From assembly GCA_003013855.2 (NCBI GenBank), contig ML058447.1, positions 930,001-994,000 on the forward strand: a stretch of DNA of 64,000 nt, written 5' to 3'. Positions 49,202-62,200 of this stretch are shown one piece after another. The translations under genes and the position numbers were made by a program. Below the pieces are notes generated by a model. The model searched no databases. It was not told where the DNA came from and was given only the letters and a program-made list of their open reading frames with translations. The stretch is from Liriodendron chinense (Eukaryota > Streptophyta > Magnoliopsida > Magnoliales > Magnoliaceae). Each line of letters opens with the position of its first letter. Position 1 is the first letter of the stretch.

Positions 49202-49202
<1 letters not shown>

Positions 49203-49209
49203 TTACGAG

Positions 49210-49980
49210 TAATTCAGTAAAAGGTTTCAAGACCACAAGTTATGGTCCACCTCCCAAATAACTTCAAAAATATTAAGTTCATGTGGCATCCAAAACTTCT
49301 AATAGGTTGGCCCCCATGAGGATAACCTAGAGGAAAATTCAGCCCCAATATCTACTCAACAGCTGTCCACATCATAAAGTACAATGTCTAGCCATTGATA
49401 AATAGAAGAAATATAAGTGTGGTCCACTCAATGAGTGGATGTGGCTGATATTTTTTACAAAGTTAGACTCATGAATGGGCCAACCCATTAGATGAATTGG
49501 ATGTTGTAGGCACATGAACGGTTAAAAGTTATCCACTGAGTAGATTGTAAATAGCAACTCACTAATTCAAATTAAACCATTCATACTGTGTGTACCAGTT
49601 TAGATGTAGTCATTTGGTTATCTGATCAATATTAGATTAGTAGGCATTCATTGGACAATTGAAAATGAAAAAAAAAAAAAATCCACTGGTGTTATTTTAA
49701 CAAAAATAAGTGTCTGCAAACCAAAGGTTAGGATTATTCAACCCATTTGTGTTTTTGAAACGCAACTGAGCCACAATATCAAGTAACTCCACATGCAAAA
49801 ATCAAACTTAGCTCTATCACCTTACTTGCATATGCATTTCCGTGTGCAGTTGCTGCTTTTATTTGAATTCTTGAAAAGTTGAAAAGAGCCTAACTCCCTT
49901 TTACTTGAACCAACGGTATTGTATTTCTCCTATATAACAACTAATAGTAAACGGTCCTGGTATTGGGCCACGTACCACAG
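49210..49980. other. Upstream region of gene D, no other gene seen
   Basis: A/T-rich intergenic DNA. No TE ends recognised. Confidence 0.4.
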
Positions 49981-49990
49981 CCAACCGCAT

Positions 49991-50030
49991 TTCCCGCGTC
50001 AACCCCCCTTGCAAAATTCACCTTATAAAT
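49991..50030 (+). promoter_or_regulatory. Core promoter of gene D (TTTCCCGCG box and TATA box)
   Basis: TATAAAT at 50024-50030 followed by a C/T-rich leader, about 120 bp before the ATG. About 25 bp upstream is CCCGCG (49993-49998), preceded by TT. Genes A, B and C have the same CCCGCG core upstream of their most distal TATA-like repeat. D has a single TATA box. Confidence 0.6.
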
Positions 50031-50149
50031 CCCCACCCTCTTCCCTCCCAAAGCCCATCATCCCTCTCTCAAAGCCCATTATCCATCAATCTCCTAAGCT
50101 TCTTTCACCCCATTGGCACTGATTCCTCTACCTCCTCTCCTTTGAAACT

Positions 50150-50614
50150 ATGAAGTTGGTCAAGACCATCTTCATCATGGCTATAGCCATGGCTCTAATC
50201 ATGGCATGCACCAGCACGATGACGGTGGATGAAGAAGAAGAAGAAGAAGTACCTTCCTTCGGGGCCGACTCCATCCCGACCGACCTCCCATCGTCTGAAG
50301 ACCGTCCACCTTCTCTCCGAGGGATAAGCCGCTTTCTCGCTGAGAAGAAACCGAAAAAGCTCAAATGCAGCAGGAACCCAAAAATCTGCCTCGCCCGGGG
50401 AAGCCCTGGTCCCAACTGTTGTAAGAACAAGTGTGTGAACCTGACAAGGGACCGCCGCAATTGTGGAATTTGCGGGAAAAGGTGCAAATTCACTGAGGCT
50501 TGTTGTAGAGGGCAATGTGTGAACCTTACGTTCGACAAGAGGCACTGCGGCCGATGCAACAACCAGTGCACGAAAGGCGATTATTGCATATATGGCATGT
50601 GCAATTACGCTTAA
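50150..50614 (+). CDS. STIG1-like secreted cysteine-rich protein D (diverged, single copy)
   Basis: Intact 154-codon intronless gene on the strand opposite to the array genes. The start MKLVKTIFIMAIAM opens a signal peptide of about 22 residues, followed by a run of Glu (about residues 27-33), a Pro/Ser-rich acidic spacer and the STIG1 domain (about 71-154). All 16 cysteines line up with gene C, and the ending is YGMCNYA. The RFL segment and the PKKLKC junction match the array proteins (RFLLAKNKPKNLKC). Two NLT glycosylation sequons sit in the domain. It lies 7.7 kb right of the broken end of the array and looks like an older paralogue. A TATA box lies about 120 bp upstream and AATAAA 33 bp after the stop. 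Function is inferred only from family membership. Confidence 0.92.
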   Translation: MKLVKTIFIMAIAMALIMACTSTMTVDEEEEEEVPSFGADSIPTDLPSSEDRPPSLRGISRFLAEKKPKKLKCSRNPKICLARGSPGPNCCKNKCVNLTRDRRNCGICGKRCKFTEACCRGQCVNLTFDKRHCGRCNNQCTKGDYCIYGMCNYA

Positions 50615-50646
50615 GAGGCGTTGAGATTAGTCATTCATTTGTAAGG

Positions 50647-50652
50647 AATAAA
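50647..50652 (+). terminator. Poly(A) signal of gene D
   Basis: AATAAA 33 bp after the stop codon of gene D, in an A/T-rich stretch. Confidence 0.55.
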
Positions 50653-50659
50653 AATCCGC

Positions 50660-51885
50660 TATGTGATCTTTCGGGTGGGGCTCAGTTCATTTGCATGTTC
50701 CTCTTTGTGGGCTGAGAGATTTCCTAAATGTAATGCATAATTGCAGTTTTATGTTAATTTACATGTTAACAAATTATATGTTTGATCTTATTCATCATGA
50801 CCGTTTCATCTCATTTTCAATTTTAGAGAGGGGAGAGAGAGCGTATTTCTTCGTTGTTGTGGACAGAAAATCATCGTATCTTGTCATTAGTCATTCAAGA
50901 AGATTAAACTAAATAATACAAACAGACACGCGATGGGTTTTTAAGCTAAAGAAATGGTATTTAGGTAATTAGCATGAAGCTAGGTCTTTAATCAAAGAAC
51001 CTGTTTTTTTCTCGCAGGCTTCTCATTCTCAACGTGCATTTCATGTGCCATTTCTACCAGTGGCTATAGTTGTTATTGGATTTGTTTCCACAATGACATT
51101 TATATTACTATGCTTAGCAAGAAGAGAGGTCGGTTAGCTGCACGTGAGGCATATGTGCTAACCTTTTACGTGTGTGGAACGTATGATCACCCATGCAGAA
51201 GGTGTCCCACTAGCCAGATGAACTGGTATAAAGATTAGTCTGGTCCACTCATCAGGCAGGCAACAGTTGTACGTTGAAGGTGGACCACTGGAAGTTTTTT
51301 TTTAAACTGCCCGATTGTGATTCCACAAGGGTGGCCCGTCTGATGAATGCATGGATCTGATTAACACATCAGGTCATCTTTACAGTGGATTCCACCTGGT
51401 ACACGGTTCAGATCATGTCCTTCACCTTCCAGGTTGGCATTTATGGCATGCGTAGAGGTGCTTTTGGGGTTACTGATATAATTTTATGCTAGATTGCTGT
51501 AGTCATTTACGCTGAAATGGTGCTTCAAAGCTAAAAAAACGATAAAAGCCTTCATTTCGAAGTCTCAATGTCCAAAAGCAGTGGATTTCCCATGAAAGCC
51601 GTGTAATCACATGCTCGAGCTCCAGACGTCTGATTCTTCCATCAAAGGCGCCCATTTACATGCTTTGTCAAACACACGCATCGTTTTCCTCCAAAGATGG
51701 TCATTGCACCTGATCTCCGCTAACCCGTGTGGTTAGTCTAATCTCTACGTGTTGGCACATGTACGTAGGATCCAAGCAGTCTATCAGGCGCTCTGATGGC
51801 TAAAAAAATCAGGGCAGTCCACTTATCCGGTGGCTACGCTGTCGGAAATAAATGGGTGTATAAAACAGGTTCCTCCATTAGGTGA
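50660..51885. other. Downstream flank of gene D, no gene recognised
   Basis: About 1.2 kb with no coding region or TE ends that I can fix. Some short stretches (near 51230-51460) have general resemblance to the foldback family. Confidence 0.4.
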
Positions 51886-51892
51886 CGACAGG

Positions 51893-52382
51893 GTGTCGCA
51901 GGCCTGTGCAGGAAGTTCCTCCGCTCAGAAGCTAGGTGGGCCCCACGTGATGTTTGTGAGAAATCCACCCAGTCCATGTATTTTTTCCGGATCATATTAT
52001 GACATGTGCAAAAAATGAGGCAGATCCTAAGCTCAACTGGGCCGCAGGACAGGAAACAGTGAGGATTGAACCTCCACCATTTAAACATTCATGGGGCCAT
52101 TGGATCAGGATAATATTTTTATGCTTTCAGTTCATCTCAGTAGGAATGACCTTATGAACGGTTTGGATGGCATAGAAACATCACAGTAGACCCAAGGAGG
52201 TTTCAACGGTAGGAAATTCCTTACTTGATTTTTCATGTCGTAGGGCCCACTTGAGTTTTGGATTTGTCTCATTTTTTGGACTGTATCCTAACATTATCTG
52301 GAAAAAAGGATGGATAAGGTGGATTTCTCACAAACATCACAGTGGGCCATAGCCAGCTTCCAAGGGAGTTCCTGCGACCTAG
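51893..52382. mobile_element. Foldback TIR element with long outer arms
   Basis: Outer inverted arms run from gtcgcaggcctgtgcaggaa to the inverted gagttcctgcgacctagg. Inside them is the usual TIR (ggtgggccccacgtgatgtt / aacatcacagtgggcc) and inner arms (aggaaacagtgagg / ttcatgtcgtagggccc). It is the most complete non-array example in the window. Confidence 0.75.
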
Positions 52383-52917
52383 GTGACATGAGAAGGTGGG
52401 AGAAGGAAGAACTCTTGATACAATAGTAATCTACTATTTACTATTCATTAGTCAAGTTGCAGGGTGATGCATCGATTAGGTCACTCATAAGTAGGGCCCA
52501 ATCATGGATCATATGGGTTTTGTCTAAAAAAAATACTCCTTTTAGATGATCCTATCCATCTGATCTGTGGCCATTAAAGTAATGGTGCAAAACAGAAACA
52601 GTCAACGGTAAAATAAGCGGTGGGGTAAATTTAGAAAAAGTAATGGATTGGATTGTCACAGTGGGTTTTACGTTTTAGAAAAGTAAGTCATCCCTCCTGG
52701 TGCCCTGCCTGTGGGTGGACCTGATGGATACATCACCCTCGCACCTCCCCTATCTTTTGAGCCATTCATTTATTTTCAGTATGGTCACTATTGAATGGAG
52801 TACTGTCCTGATTATTGGGCCAGGCGATTTATACAGGAGGGACTACGTTATGGACACAGTTTGGATGTGACGACATTTGCTGCATAGCGCTCTTGGGCGC
52901 TTAGATGGACTCGATTC
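52383..52917. other. Intergenic, no gene recognised
   Basis: No coding region or repeat family recognised. Confidence 0.4.
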
Positions 52918-52925
52918 GGTAGAGG

Positions 52926-53680
<755 letters not shown>

Positions 53681-53734
53681 AGTAGAGGGCTCTCCAGTGC
53701 CCAACTCCAGCTCGGTACGACAAAGCTCTTTGAG

Positions 53735-54030
53735 CCACCATGATGTGTATTTTATCCATTTGCTATCTCAGGGCCTGAGCACAAAAATGAGGCAGATCCA
53801 AATGTCAAGTGGACCACACCACATGACCCTGGCGGTTGAAACCTTCCTGGGGCCTACCTTGATGTTTATTTTCCGTCCAATCTTAATTAAGCGAAATTAC
53901 AAAAATCAGCTTGATCCAAAACTTATGTGACCCACAAGAAGTTTTCAAAGGCAGGTGTTTGATCCCCATTCTTTCCTGTTGTGTGGTCTATTGAGCTTTA
54001 ACTAGAGATTAAAATGTCATACTTGTTGGA
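53735..54030. mobile_element. Foldback-family fragment
   Basis: Contains gccaccatgatgtgtatttt, gcagatccaaatgtcaagtggaccacacc and ccccattctttcctgttgtgtgg; the right end is lost. Confidence 0.6.
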
Positions 54031-54341
54031 TATAACATGTATGCATGTCGGGTTATGCCAGGTTACGTCAGGTTAAAATAAGTTGAGCCCACGACTGTTT
54101 CATGGGGGCAAAGTTAGTAGGTCCAAGATCAGTCCAAAGCCGGCTCAGGTTCGTCAGGACAGTTGGGTTACCTGGCCCATTGCCACCCTTGGGTAAATTG
54201 GTCGTTGGACCAGATGGGACGGGCTGATCAATTGGGCCTCAATCTATGTTCTCTTGGGCCCAGCCCGTTATTTGTTAAATGGATAAAAATCCGCCTCGGA
54301 AACATCTCGTTGAAAGCTGCTTCTCGAGGTTGGTAAACTGG

Positions 54342-54342
<1 letters not shown>

Positions 54343-54368
<26 letters not shown>
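54343..54368 (+). repeat. (GA)n tract in the VPS35L 5' leader
   Basis: GA run ending at the proposed start codon of the VPS35L gene. Confidence 0.8.
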
Positions 54369-54373
<5 letters not shown>

Positions 54374-54494
54374 GGTGGTCGTCGGCAGCATAAAATTCAG
54401 AGCTCGAGATTACAGCGCCGAGCAAGCTGCCTCTTCGCTCCCTCGCGTACCCACTGAAAAGCATCCACTCGCTGCTCACCGTTCCTCCCACCAG
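54369..54494 (+). CDS. VPS35L exon 1
   Basis: 42 codons, ends SSHQ at CAG|gtttca (phase 0). The ARDYSAEQAASSLPR stretch matches the acidic/aromatic N-terminus of plant homologues. Confidence 0.8.
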
Positions 54495-56173
54495 GTTTCA
54501 CCTCTTCTCGTTTTCTCTTCTTGCCCGTTCTCGGATTTCTTCTGCAATTCCTCTTCAATAATCAGAGAATCTTTAAGCCCATTTCCCTATATTTCCTTTC
54601 TAAATTATTCGAACTGGATCCGTAATTTCATCATCTTCCTTTCGTATTTTCGTCACTCTTGCTTGAATCTCAAAATAAACAACTCTGAATGCCCACACCC
54701 CGGAAATTGCTTTCATTGGATGTCGATGATACTTCATCTCAGTCCAATCAAGAACCTGCAAGTGGATGGTTAAAAGAAAAAGGGCACTGATCAACATTCA
54801 ACATTAAAAAACTGTTGATCGGATGGTACAGATCATCTGTTCAGAGTGATTTCTGGGCAGTGGGTAATCTAATGTGGGACCTGCAAGGTGGACGGTTGAC
54901 ATCCAAACTTTTCCTCTCCAATTTCCCTATTCCTTACCTGGCAATTGCAGCATCGAATTTTTCTGTAGCTATCTGTTTAATTTCACAGTTGTAACCGTGA
55001 ACATTCTATCTTGTTTAGTCTTTAGATTGCTAAGTACTGTGAGTGAGCTTGTTTACATAATCGACAAGGTTGACAAAGACATGGACTTGACTCGGTCCTC
55101 CTACAAAATTTGACTTGAGTGAGTCATTTTTTTTAGTATTGTTTATAAACATACATAATTATGGATAAATGTTAAAACCAGTGGCTAATTGCAAAAATCT
55201 GCAAGGTGTAAACTGAAAAATTCAGATTCTACAACTGATAATTAAAAGAAGAAGAAGAAGAAGAAGAAGAAGAAGAAGAAAGTTCAGATTGTGCAAACTG
55301 CAAGCAGTGGCAAATTGCAAAGAACTTATTGTGCAAACTACAAACTGCATGCCAACTGTTGTAGCAGCAAAAGCGTGTGGTGTACACTGCATGAGGACTG
55401 TGTCAGTTACACTGTTAGTGGGTTCCTTTTGTTGCCATACCAGAGGGCCCACACCGGTGTTTGATGGACACCAACACGCGAGGGAGACAGAGAGAAAGCC
55501 TAACAGAGAAAAAAAACCCTAAAATGCTATTGATAATAGAAATATAGTGTTGAATGTTATTCCCATAATCCCAATTTCCCCTTTTGGCCTTTAATACCAA
55601 CTTGCCTGAGTCCTAAGTTGATTCAGCAGACTCAGGAGCTTTAGGTTTTTGACACATGTGTTAAATTGGCATTTACTCACAATAGATATTTGATTCCTAT
55701 TCCCATAATGCCCCTTTTGCTTTTTAACTTCAATGCTAGCTCATGCAAGTCCTGAGTTGGCTCACCCGATGCGGTTTGGGCGAACAGCAAGTGTCGTGGG
55801 TGTGCTCCCCACAGACGTAGGTTCGATTCCCCTCCCTGGCATTACCCGATGCACGTGTTTGCGGGTGATTGCGTGCATCCACAGGGATTAGTCTCGCCTC
55901 AAAATGGGGCAGGGATACCTTGACGTCATAAAAAAAAAGTCCTGAGTTGGCTCGGTGGACTCGGGAGAGTTAGATTTCTAAAACATAAGTTAAAATTGGT
56001 CACGACTCACTCGGAGTGAGTAAATTACTTGAAAACTTGGGGACAACTTGACCGAGTCATGTCCAGTTTCAGTCTCCACCACATCTGCACTATTTTGACT
56101 CGGTGGCCTTAAAAAATGAGTCGACTCGCCGAGCCAACCAACCATATCTCAAATTTGATTGTTTGTAAGTCAT

Positions 56174-56261
<88 letters not shown>

Positions 56262-59200
56262 TGTGTGTGTGTGTGTGTAAAAATATCCACATGTAATCGG
56301 TTAGTTGGGGTAAGGCTTAGATGATGTGACACATGTAGACTTTTGATCCTCGTGATTTACCGGTGATTAAACTAGAGAAGTGATTAAGCATTATATATTT
56401 ATATCTATTTATAATTAATCAATTTACACTGTCCATTTGGTCCAACCCACTTTTCATGAGCAATTGGGAAAAAATTACACCGAGTGAACGATTCTAGCCG
56501 TTTGATCAATAGTATATAAAATGGAAGGTCAAGATCATTCGTAGAAAAAATTGTTAATTCAACAATTGAAACACTGATTTGGTGGGCCCTCTCTTTGATT
56601 GAGCATGGTTCTCAAGAATTATTTTCATTTACACTATCCTAAGCATCCCACCCCTGGCTTGGAAGAAAGATACCTACTAGAGAGAAGGACATAATGTGGA
56701 TGGATATTTCTCCAAAAAAATGTGGATGGATAGGATCATTCTACTTGTGTAATATTTGCAAGCTGGCCCATGAAGTTTGGACTGGAACTAATGAATGATC
56801 TACATCCTGACGCAGGGAAGAGCGTGATACAATAATGAGAAAGATCACCATCTTTCTCAAGTAATCAAAACCTTGAATCCACAAGAAATAATAATAAGAG
56901 AAAATTTGAATATTTTTTTTGAATAATTTTAGTGTATATGATTTATCCATTACACCACTAATAAATAAAAAATAAAATCCTAATTTGAAATTACCCAAAA
57001 TAGCAAAATTCTAACCCTAATAGAAGTCCTAATTCAACTAGAATAGAACTTTCTCGGAATAGTAAGTTTTGCCAAAAATAAAGTCCTAAATTAACCTTAC
57101 AGGAGCATTCCTAGCATGATTACAAGCAATTCTTGAGAAAAAATGCACATACTAAAACTCTACAAATAAGGAAATATGACAAAAACCAGAATTACTAAAA
57201 ATAGTAAATTTTTCCTAAAATTCCGATTTTGAACTGGAAGTGTGCATTTTCTTGCGAAACGGACGGAAGTACCATAAAGATAGATAGGTCGTACGATAAT
57301 GATACTCTGATAAAAAGTTATAGCTGATTTACGATTCATACTTCGAATGACAATTTCTTCCTATTTGGATTAAATTTCTTTGTACTGGAGCCTGGGGCCC
57401 AGTTATGTCATGCCCTATGTAGGACTAGGCTTGGATCTGACATACTACTTCCGCTTCCGTTTGGCCTTCATTTGGTCTAGCCATGCTAGGAATGTATCTG
57501 TGCCACGTCCTACATCAAATCCATTGATCAATTTGTCCATGCATCAACATGCAATTCATAGTGCCATTGATCTTCTCTCATAATACATGTTCAATCTTTT
57601 TTTCTTTTTTTTTTTTAATTAATTACTTGAAGGCATTCCTCAAAAGCTTATTTGTGCTTGACCAAGAATTCAATTCTGTTCTATGATAGGTTGATTCTGC
57701 AGATCATGAGAAGGGTGATTTCTATGATCCTTTAAGAGGTCCTCATGGGAATTTGGTTTCTGACCAGAATGTACAGAATACACATGAAACTACCATAAGA
57801 GAATCCCCAAATGAAGCAAATCAATTGTCATCAAAAGGATGGGCTGCTTTCAGGAGATCCTTGATGCAGAAGTTTACCCTCTCCCAAACAGTCTCTATTT
57901 CAGCAGTGAGCTTCTCATCCTCCTGTAATCATATTTAGTGAAAATTCTACCCACTTTTCTAAGTGATACCCTGATCTGGTGAGACACACCTAAAGGCATT
58001 TGTTTTTCAGACCAAAGCTTTGTAATCTGAGAATTTTTTGGAACATTTTTTTTTGTAAATACATAATGGAATCATTTTCGTACCTTTGGCTTATTTTCCT
58101 TTATTTATTTATTTGGAATCATGATTCTGTTTCAGTATTTTTTGGTCAGTTTGCACTCCAAGGTGTTTGTGATGTCTCTGTAATTCAAGAAGTTTTCCTT
58201 GTTTGTCTCAATGGTCCATATGACCCTTCAAAAAGGAAAGCAAAGCAAAAGAGCCCTAGGGTCCACATTTAGATATCTTTCCTTCTAGAAATAAGACCTT
58301 TTGTTTTGCTTTTTTGTACTTCTGTGACATTGAGGTTTTCTTGTTCTTGTAGATGTCTGACGTTATAATAAAGGGTGGCAAAGGTATGATATCTCTGTCG
58401 CATCACCTGGAAAAGTTTTGATCACTGGAGAATATTATTTCATTTTCTTTTGGTTGCTACTTGAAATATAGTTTGTCAGAATAACCATTGGATCCTTGAG
58501 ACATTCAATGTGGAACTTTGCTGCATCAGAGAAATCTTTGACCAGTCTGCATCTCGAGGAGCTGGAAGATCCACAAAGAATTGCTAAAGAGGAGGTCAAA
58601 GTTGTTACGCGACAGGAATATGTTTCACGATTACATGAACTTAAAGATGAGATAAGCCGTGCTTGGCGAGCCGAAGACCGCGTAACATCTCTTAGATTAT
58701 CTATCAAGGCAAGGATACCAAACTTAATCGTGGATGTATCAATAATGTTCATTGAAGGTCGATCCTTCTTTTTTTTTTCTCTGTTGGAGATGGAATGTTC
58801 ATGTGTAAATGTGAACATTCTTTTTTCCACATGCTAGTTAAGATTGCAGTTGTTGAAATTGTGACCTGGCTTTATCATTTTTTTTTGGCTATGTTCTTGT
58901 TTGGTCATTTGAGATTTCAATTTTTGTAGTCCCCCTTTTTTTAAAAAAAAAAACAAAAAAAAAAACAAAGTGGTCCATTATGTTTTTGGCTTCTATTCTC
59001 TTGATGCTATTGATGTGTGATCAAATGGGTGGTGGGTTGTGGCCAAGGTATCCCAAAACGGTTACGTATCGGCCGTATACGTAACGGAAATGGTCATAAC
59101 CATTATGCGTTATGGGGTCGAAACGGCCATTACAGAAAAAACAGGCCGTAACGGTCTTGTAACAGTTTTTATTTTTTTTTTATTTATTTTTAAAAAAGGG

Positions 59201-62200
59201 CCGTAACGGCTGATATGGGGTCCGTAACGGCCCGTATCGTAACGGTAACACCGTTATGGAACACCTTGGTTGTGGCGGAGCCGCGGAGGAAGATCAGATG
59301 TGTTTGTTTGGCTGTGTTGGAGAATCAATGCAAATTTGCTGATTTTTTGAATGTGGGGTCAAACTTTCATGGAGAGGGAACTGGTCCCTAGGGGGCAATT
59401 TTACTTACTATTTCTTTCATTGCCTCACACCATCCACCAAGGAGAGTTTTTGTGCTTTTGTGTGTGCACATGGCTGCATACGAGATGGTTGACCATTTTT
59501 CTTTCTTTTTCCTTTTTTCCTTTTCGATATGACTTGATCGTTTGGGTGAAATTTTTAAGTTGTTCAAGATCTCTTGGATGCTCCAAGGAATGGTTTCTGA
59601 TTCTTTCAGAGGCTGGAATAGGGAACCATTTGAGCGAGGGGAGTAGTGCTTTGGCAATTACTTAAACTAACAATCCTTTCGGTATCTCAAAGGAGATGAA
59701 TAGTCGATCTTCAAGACCAAGGGAAGGACTCGGCATGATCTGCTTGTCAAAATTAGAGGATACCTATTTAGTGGGCCCTTGCATGCAAGGAATCTATATG
59801 TATCTTAAAACTTGAAGAAAGAAATTCTGGGTATCTTGCATTCAATTAAAACCCTCTCACCAATTGGGACATGGAAGCTAATTTGGGTTGGGGTAAGAAA
59901 GAGAAATCCGTTTCGCACTGTCACTGATGGGGGTGTGGAAGTTGAACTCTATGTGCTTCTTTGGAAACTTGGGTATACCCAGGCTGGGATGCATTCTTAA
60001 AGATTGGAAAGATAATATCCTCTTCTCCTTTCTCACAGGAAGGAGATGAATATTTGGATATTTGAGAATAAGCAAAGGACTCGACATAATCTGTTTGTCA
60101 AAAATAGTGGTTGCCTTATTTAGTAGGCCCTTTTAAGGAATTTGTATATATTTTGCATTCAAACCTTCTCACCAATTGGCACATGACTAATTTGGTTGGA
60201 GGTAGGAAAGAGAAATCTATTTTGGGTCGAGTGTATAGGGATGTGGAAACTAAACTCTGAGGGGCTACTCTAGCAACCCCCTTCTTGAGAATATACGGGC
60301 TGGGAGGCACTCTTAAGGACTGGAATGACATATCCTCGTCTCCTTTTTTGGCCCTACGAGATGGACCTGATTGAGTCGGGGTCTAAAGCGCTTTTTTTTG
60401 GGGGGGTGTGTTTCTTCAAATATTTTTGTGGTATTCAATACATTGGTTGTGGAAGGTATGCAATAAACATTTTTCTTTGGTCTACTCATAATCAATTGAA
60501 ACCTTGGAGGCTCGCTTTTCTGTCCCAAATTAGACACTTGATCTTGATGGTAAACATTTCGTTTTCCCTTGTTGATGGGGATGTTGATTTGATGGTTGGT
60601 GCTTTAGTGAAAGAGGGAGCTAGTGTCTCACTTTGTGTATCTGGAATTCATTCCCTTTGATGTAGTTCTTTTCTTTAATAGATAATTTTCATTACCATTA
60701 AAGAAAAAAAGAAACAATGCCATGGAGATTGGATGCAAAATGGGATGTGGTGACTGAGTGAGTGGATAACTTTTTGTCTGGAAGAGTCTTTACCTTTTGT
60801 TAGGGGTAGGACTACTCTTATCAAATTCGCTTTAGCTAGCATGCCCAATGAACGCAGTTGGATAATATCGGCCGATATAATCGGTATTTCACCTGCCCAA
60901 TATGGAACCCCACTCAAGTTAATGGTTTTTAGGATATCGGTGATATTATCATGATGTATCACAATGTATTGACGATACTGAGAGAGGAGACGAAAAAAAC
61001 TACAAGAAGGAAAAAAAAATACCTCATACATGTTCTTCCTCTTCTTATTCTTCTCCAAGCCTCCTTTCTCTGCTACGTCTCTTCCTCTCCTTCTCCTCCT
61101 CCAATCCTCCCCTCTCCATGATACGTCTGGGCATGATTCCAGTGTGAAAGTTGGCACTAATTTGGGTGTCAGGTGATTGGGTGGTGTCTGCAAGTTAGAA
61201 CTAGTAAACACTGTTGGGATATTGTTGTTGTTATCTTTCCAGGTTTACCCAAATGTAGTGTGACACCAGCAATATATTCATGATGCGGACATCAGTGGTG
61301 CACCCTTTAGAGTGTACCAGAGGAGGCGACGTCGCAGATCGAGTGTTGGAGCAGAAGAGTTGATGTGGATGGATGCCGGGCCCATTGGGCCCATTTTCTG
61401 ACGCGTTACGAGTACGCGAGATGCAGGATCGCGCAGGAGCATCATGACCGCTGGACCATGGAGCGGATTTACATTTAGGCGCTTTTCTATTTATTTCCTT
61501 GTTTCTAGGCGCTTTAGTGTCGTTATTTACTTTAGACGTTTTTTATGTTATTTCTTTGGTTTTCAGGCACTTTAGTGCACTTTTTTTATTTTCGTAGCTT
61601 ATATATACTGTGAGAACCCTATTTCGAAATTATTGAATGAATAGAAAATTCGCGAGTTTCTTCCTCTTTGTTGAGAGATTAGGGTTTCAGGATTGGCCCT
61701 CGGGTGTTGAGGATTCCACCCCGGAGTTTCCGTTTTCTCTTCTCTCTTTCTTCAAGGTGCGAGGAAAGGTAAGCTTCTTTTGATTCCTAATTCGTACTTC
61801 ATGATAACCCATTGTTTTTCGACATCCCTCGTCCTTTTCTGAAACCCCCCCCCCCCCTTTTGATATGATCGAAAAGAGGGATGCCTAGCCACGATAACCG
61901 GATCCAAACTTGACTGTGGACTGGTCTATGCTAGATCTGGGATATCCTCATATCCCTAGATCCTCCCTGTTTTACGATTTTACATGGTTTTATGCAAAGG
62001 GGCATGATCCGGACGGACGGATTTCATCTTCGTGTTGAGATTTGTTAGTTTCCTCTGATTGAAAGTAGTTAGTTTCGTAATTTTATTATTTGAATATCTT
62101 CCAACTTGATATACATGCATCTAGGGTTAGATCATCGCATGCCCCTGCATCAATTCATCTTATTGCGCATGGATCCAAATTTGTGTATGAATTTAAGTGG

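Larger units (their letters stand above)
54495..57689 (+). other. VPS35L intron 1 (3.2 kb)
   Basis: GT-AG intron holding a SINE (55764-55937), an (AAG)n tract (55246-55281), a (GT)n tract (56180-56278) and A/T-rich DNA. No other gene seen. Confidence 0.7.

Noticed and set aside
48949..49212. 87-codon frame ending in an Ile-Tyr run
   Set aside because: It covers the right end of a foldback element and then a (TA)n tract.
54279..54368. Upstream in-frame ATG for VPS35L
   Set aside because: The added 30 codons translate the GA tract (Arg-Glu run), and family N-termini resemble the sequence after 54369.
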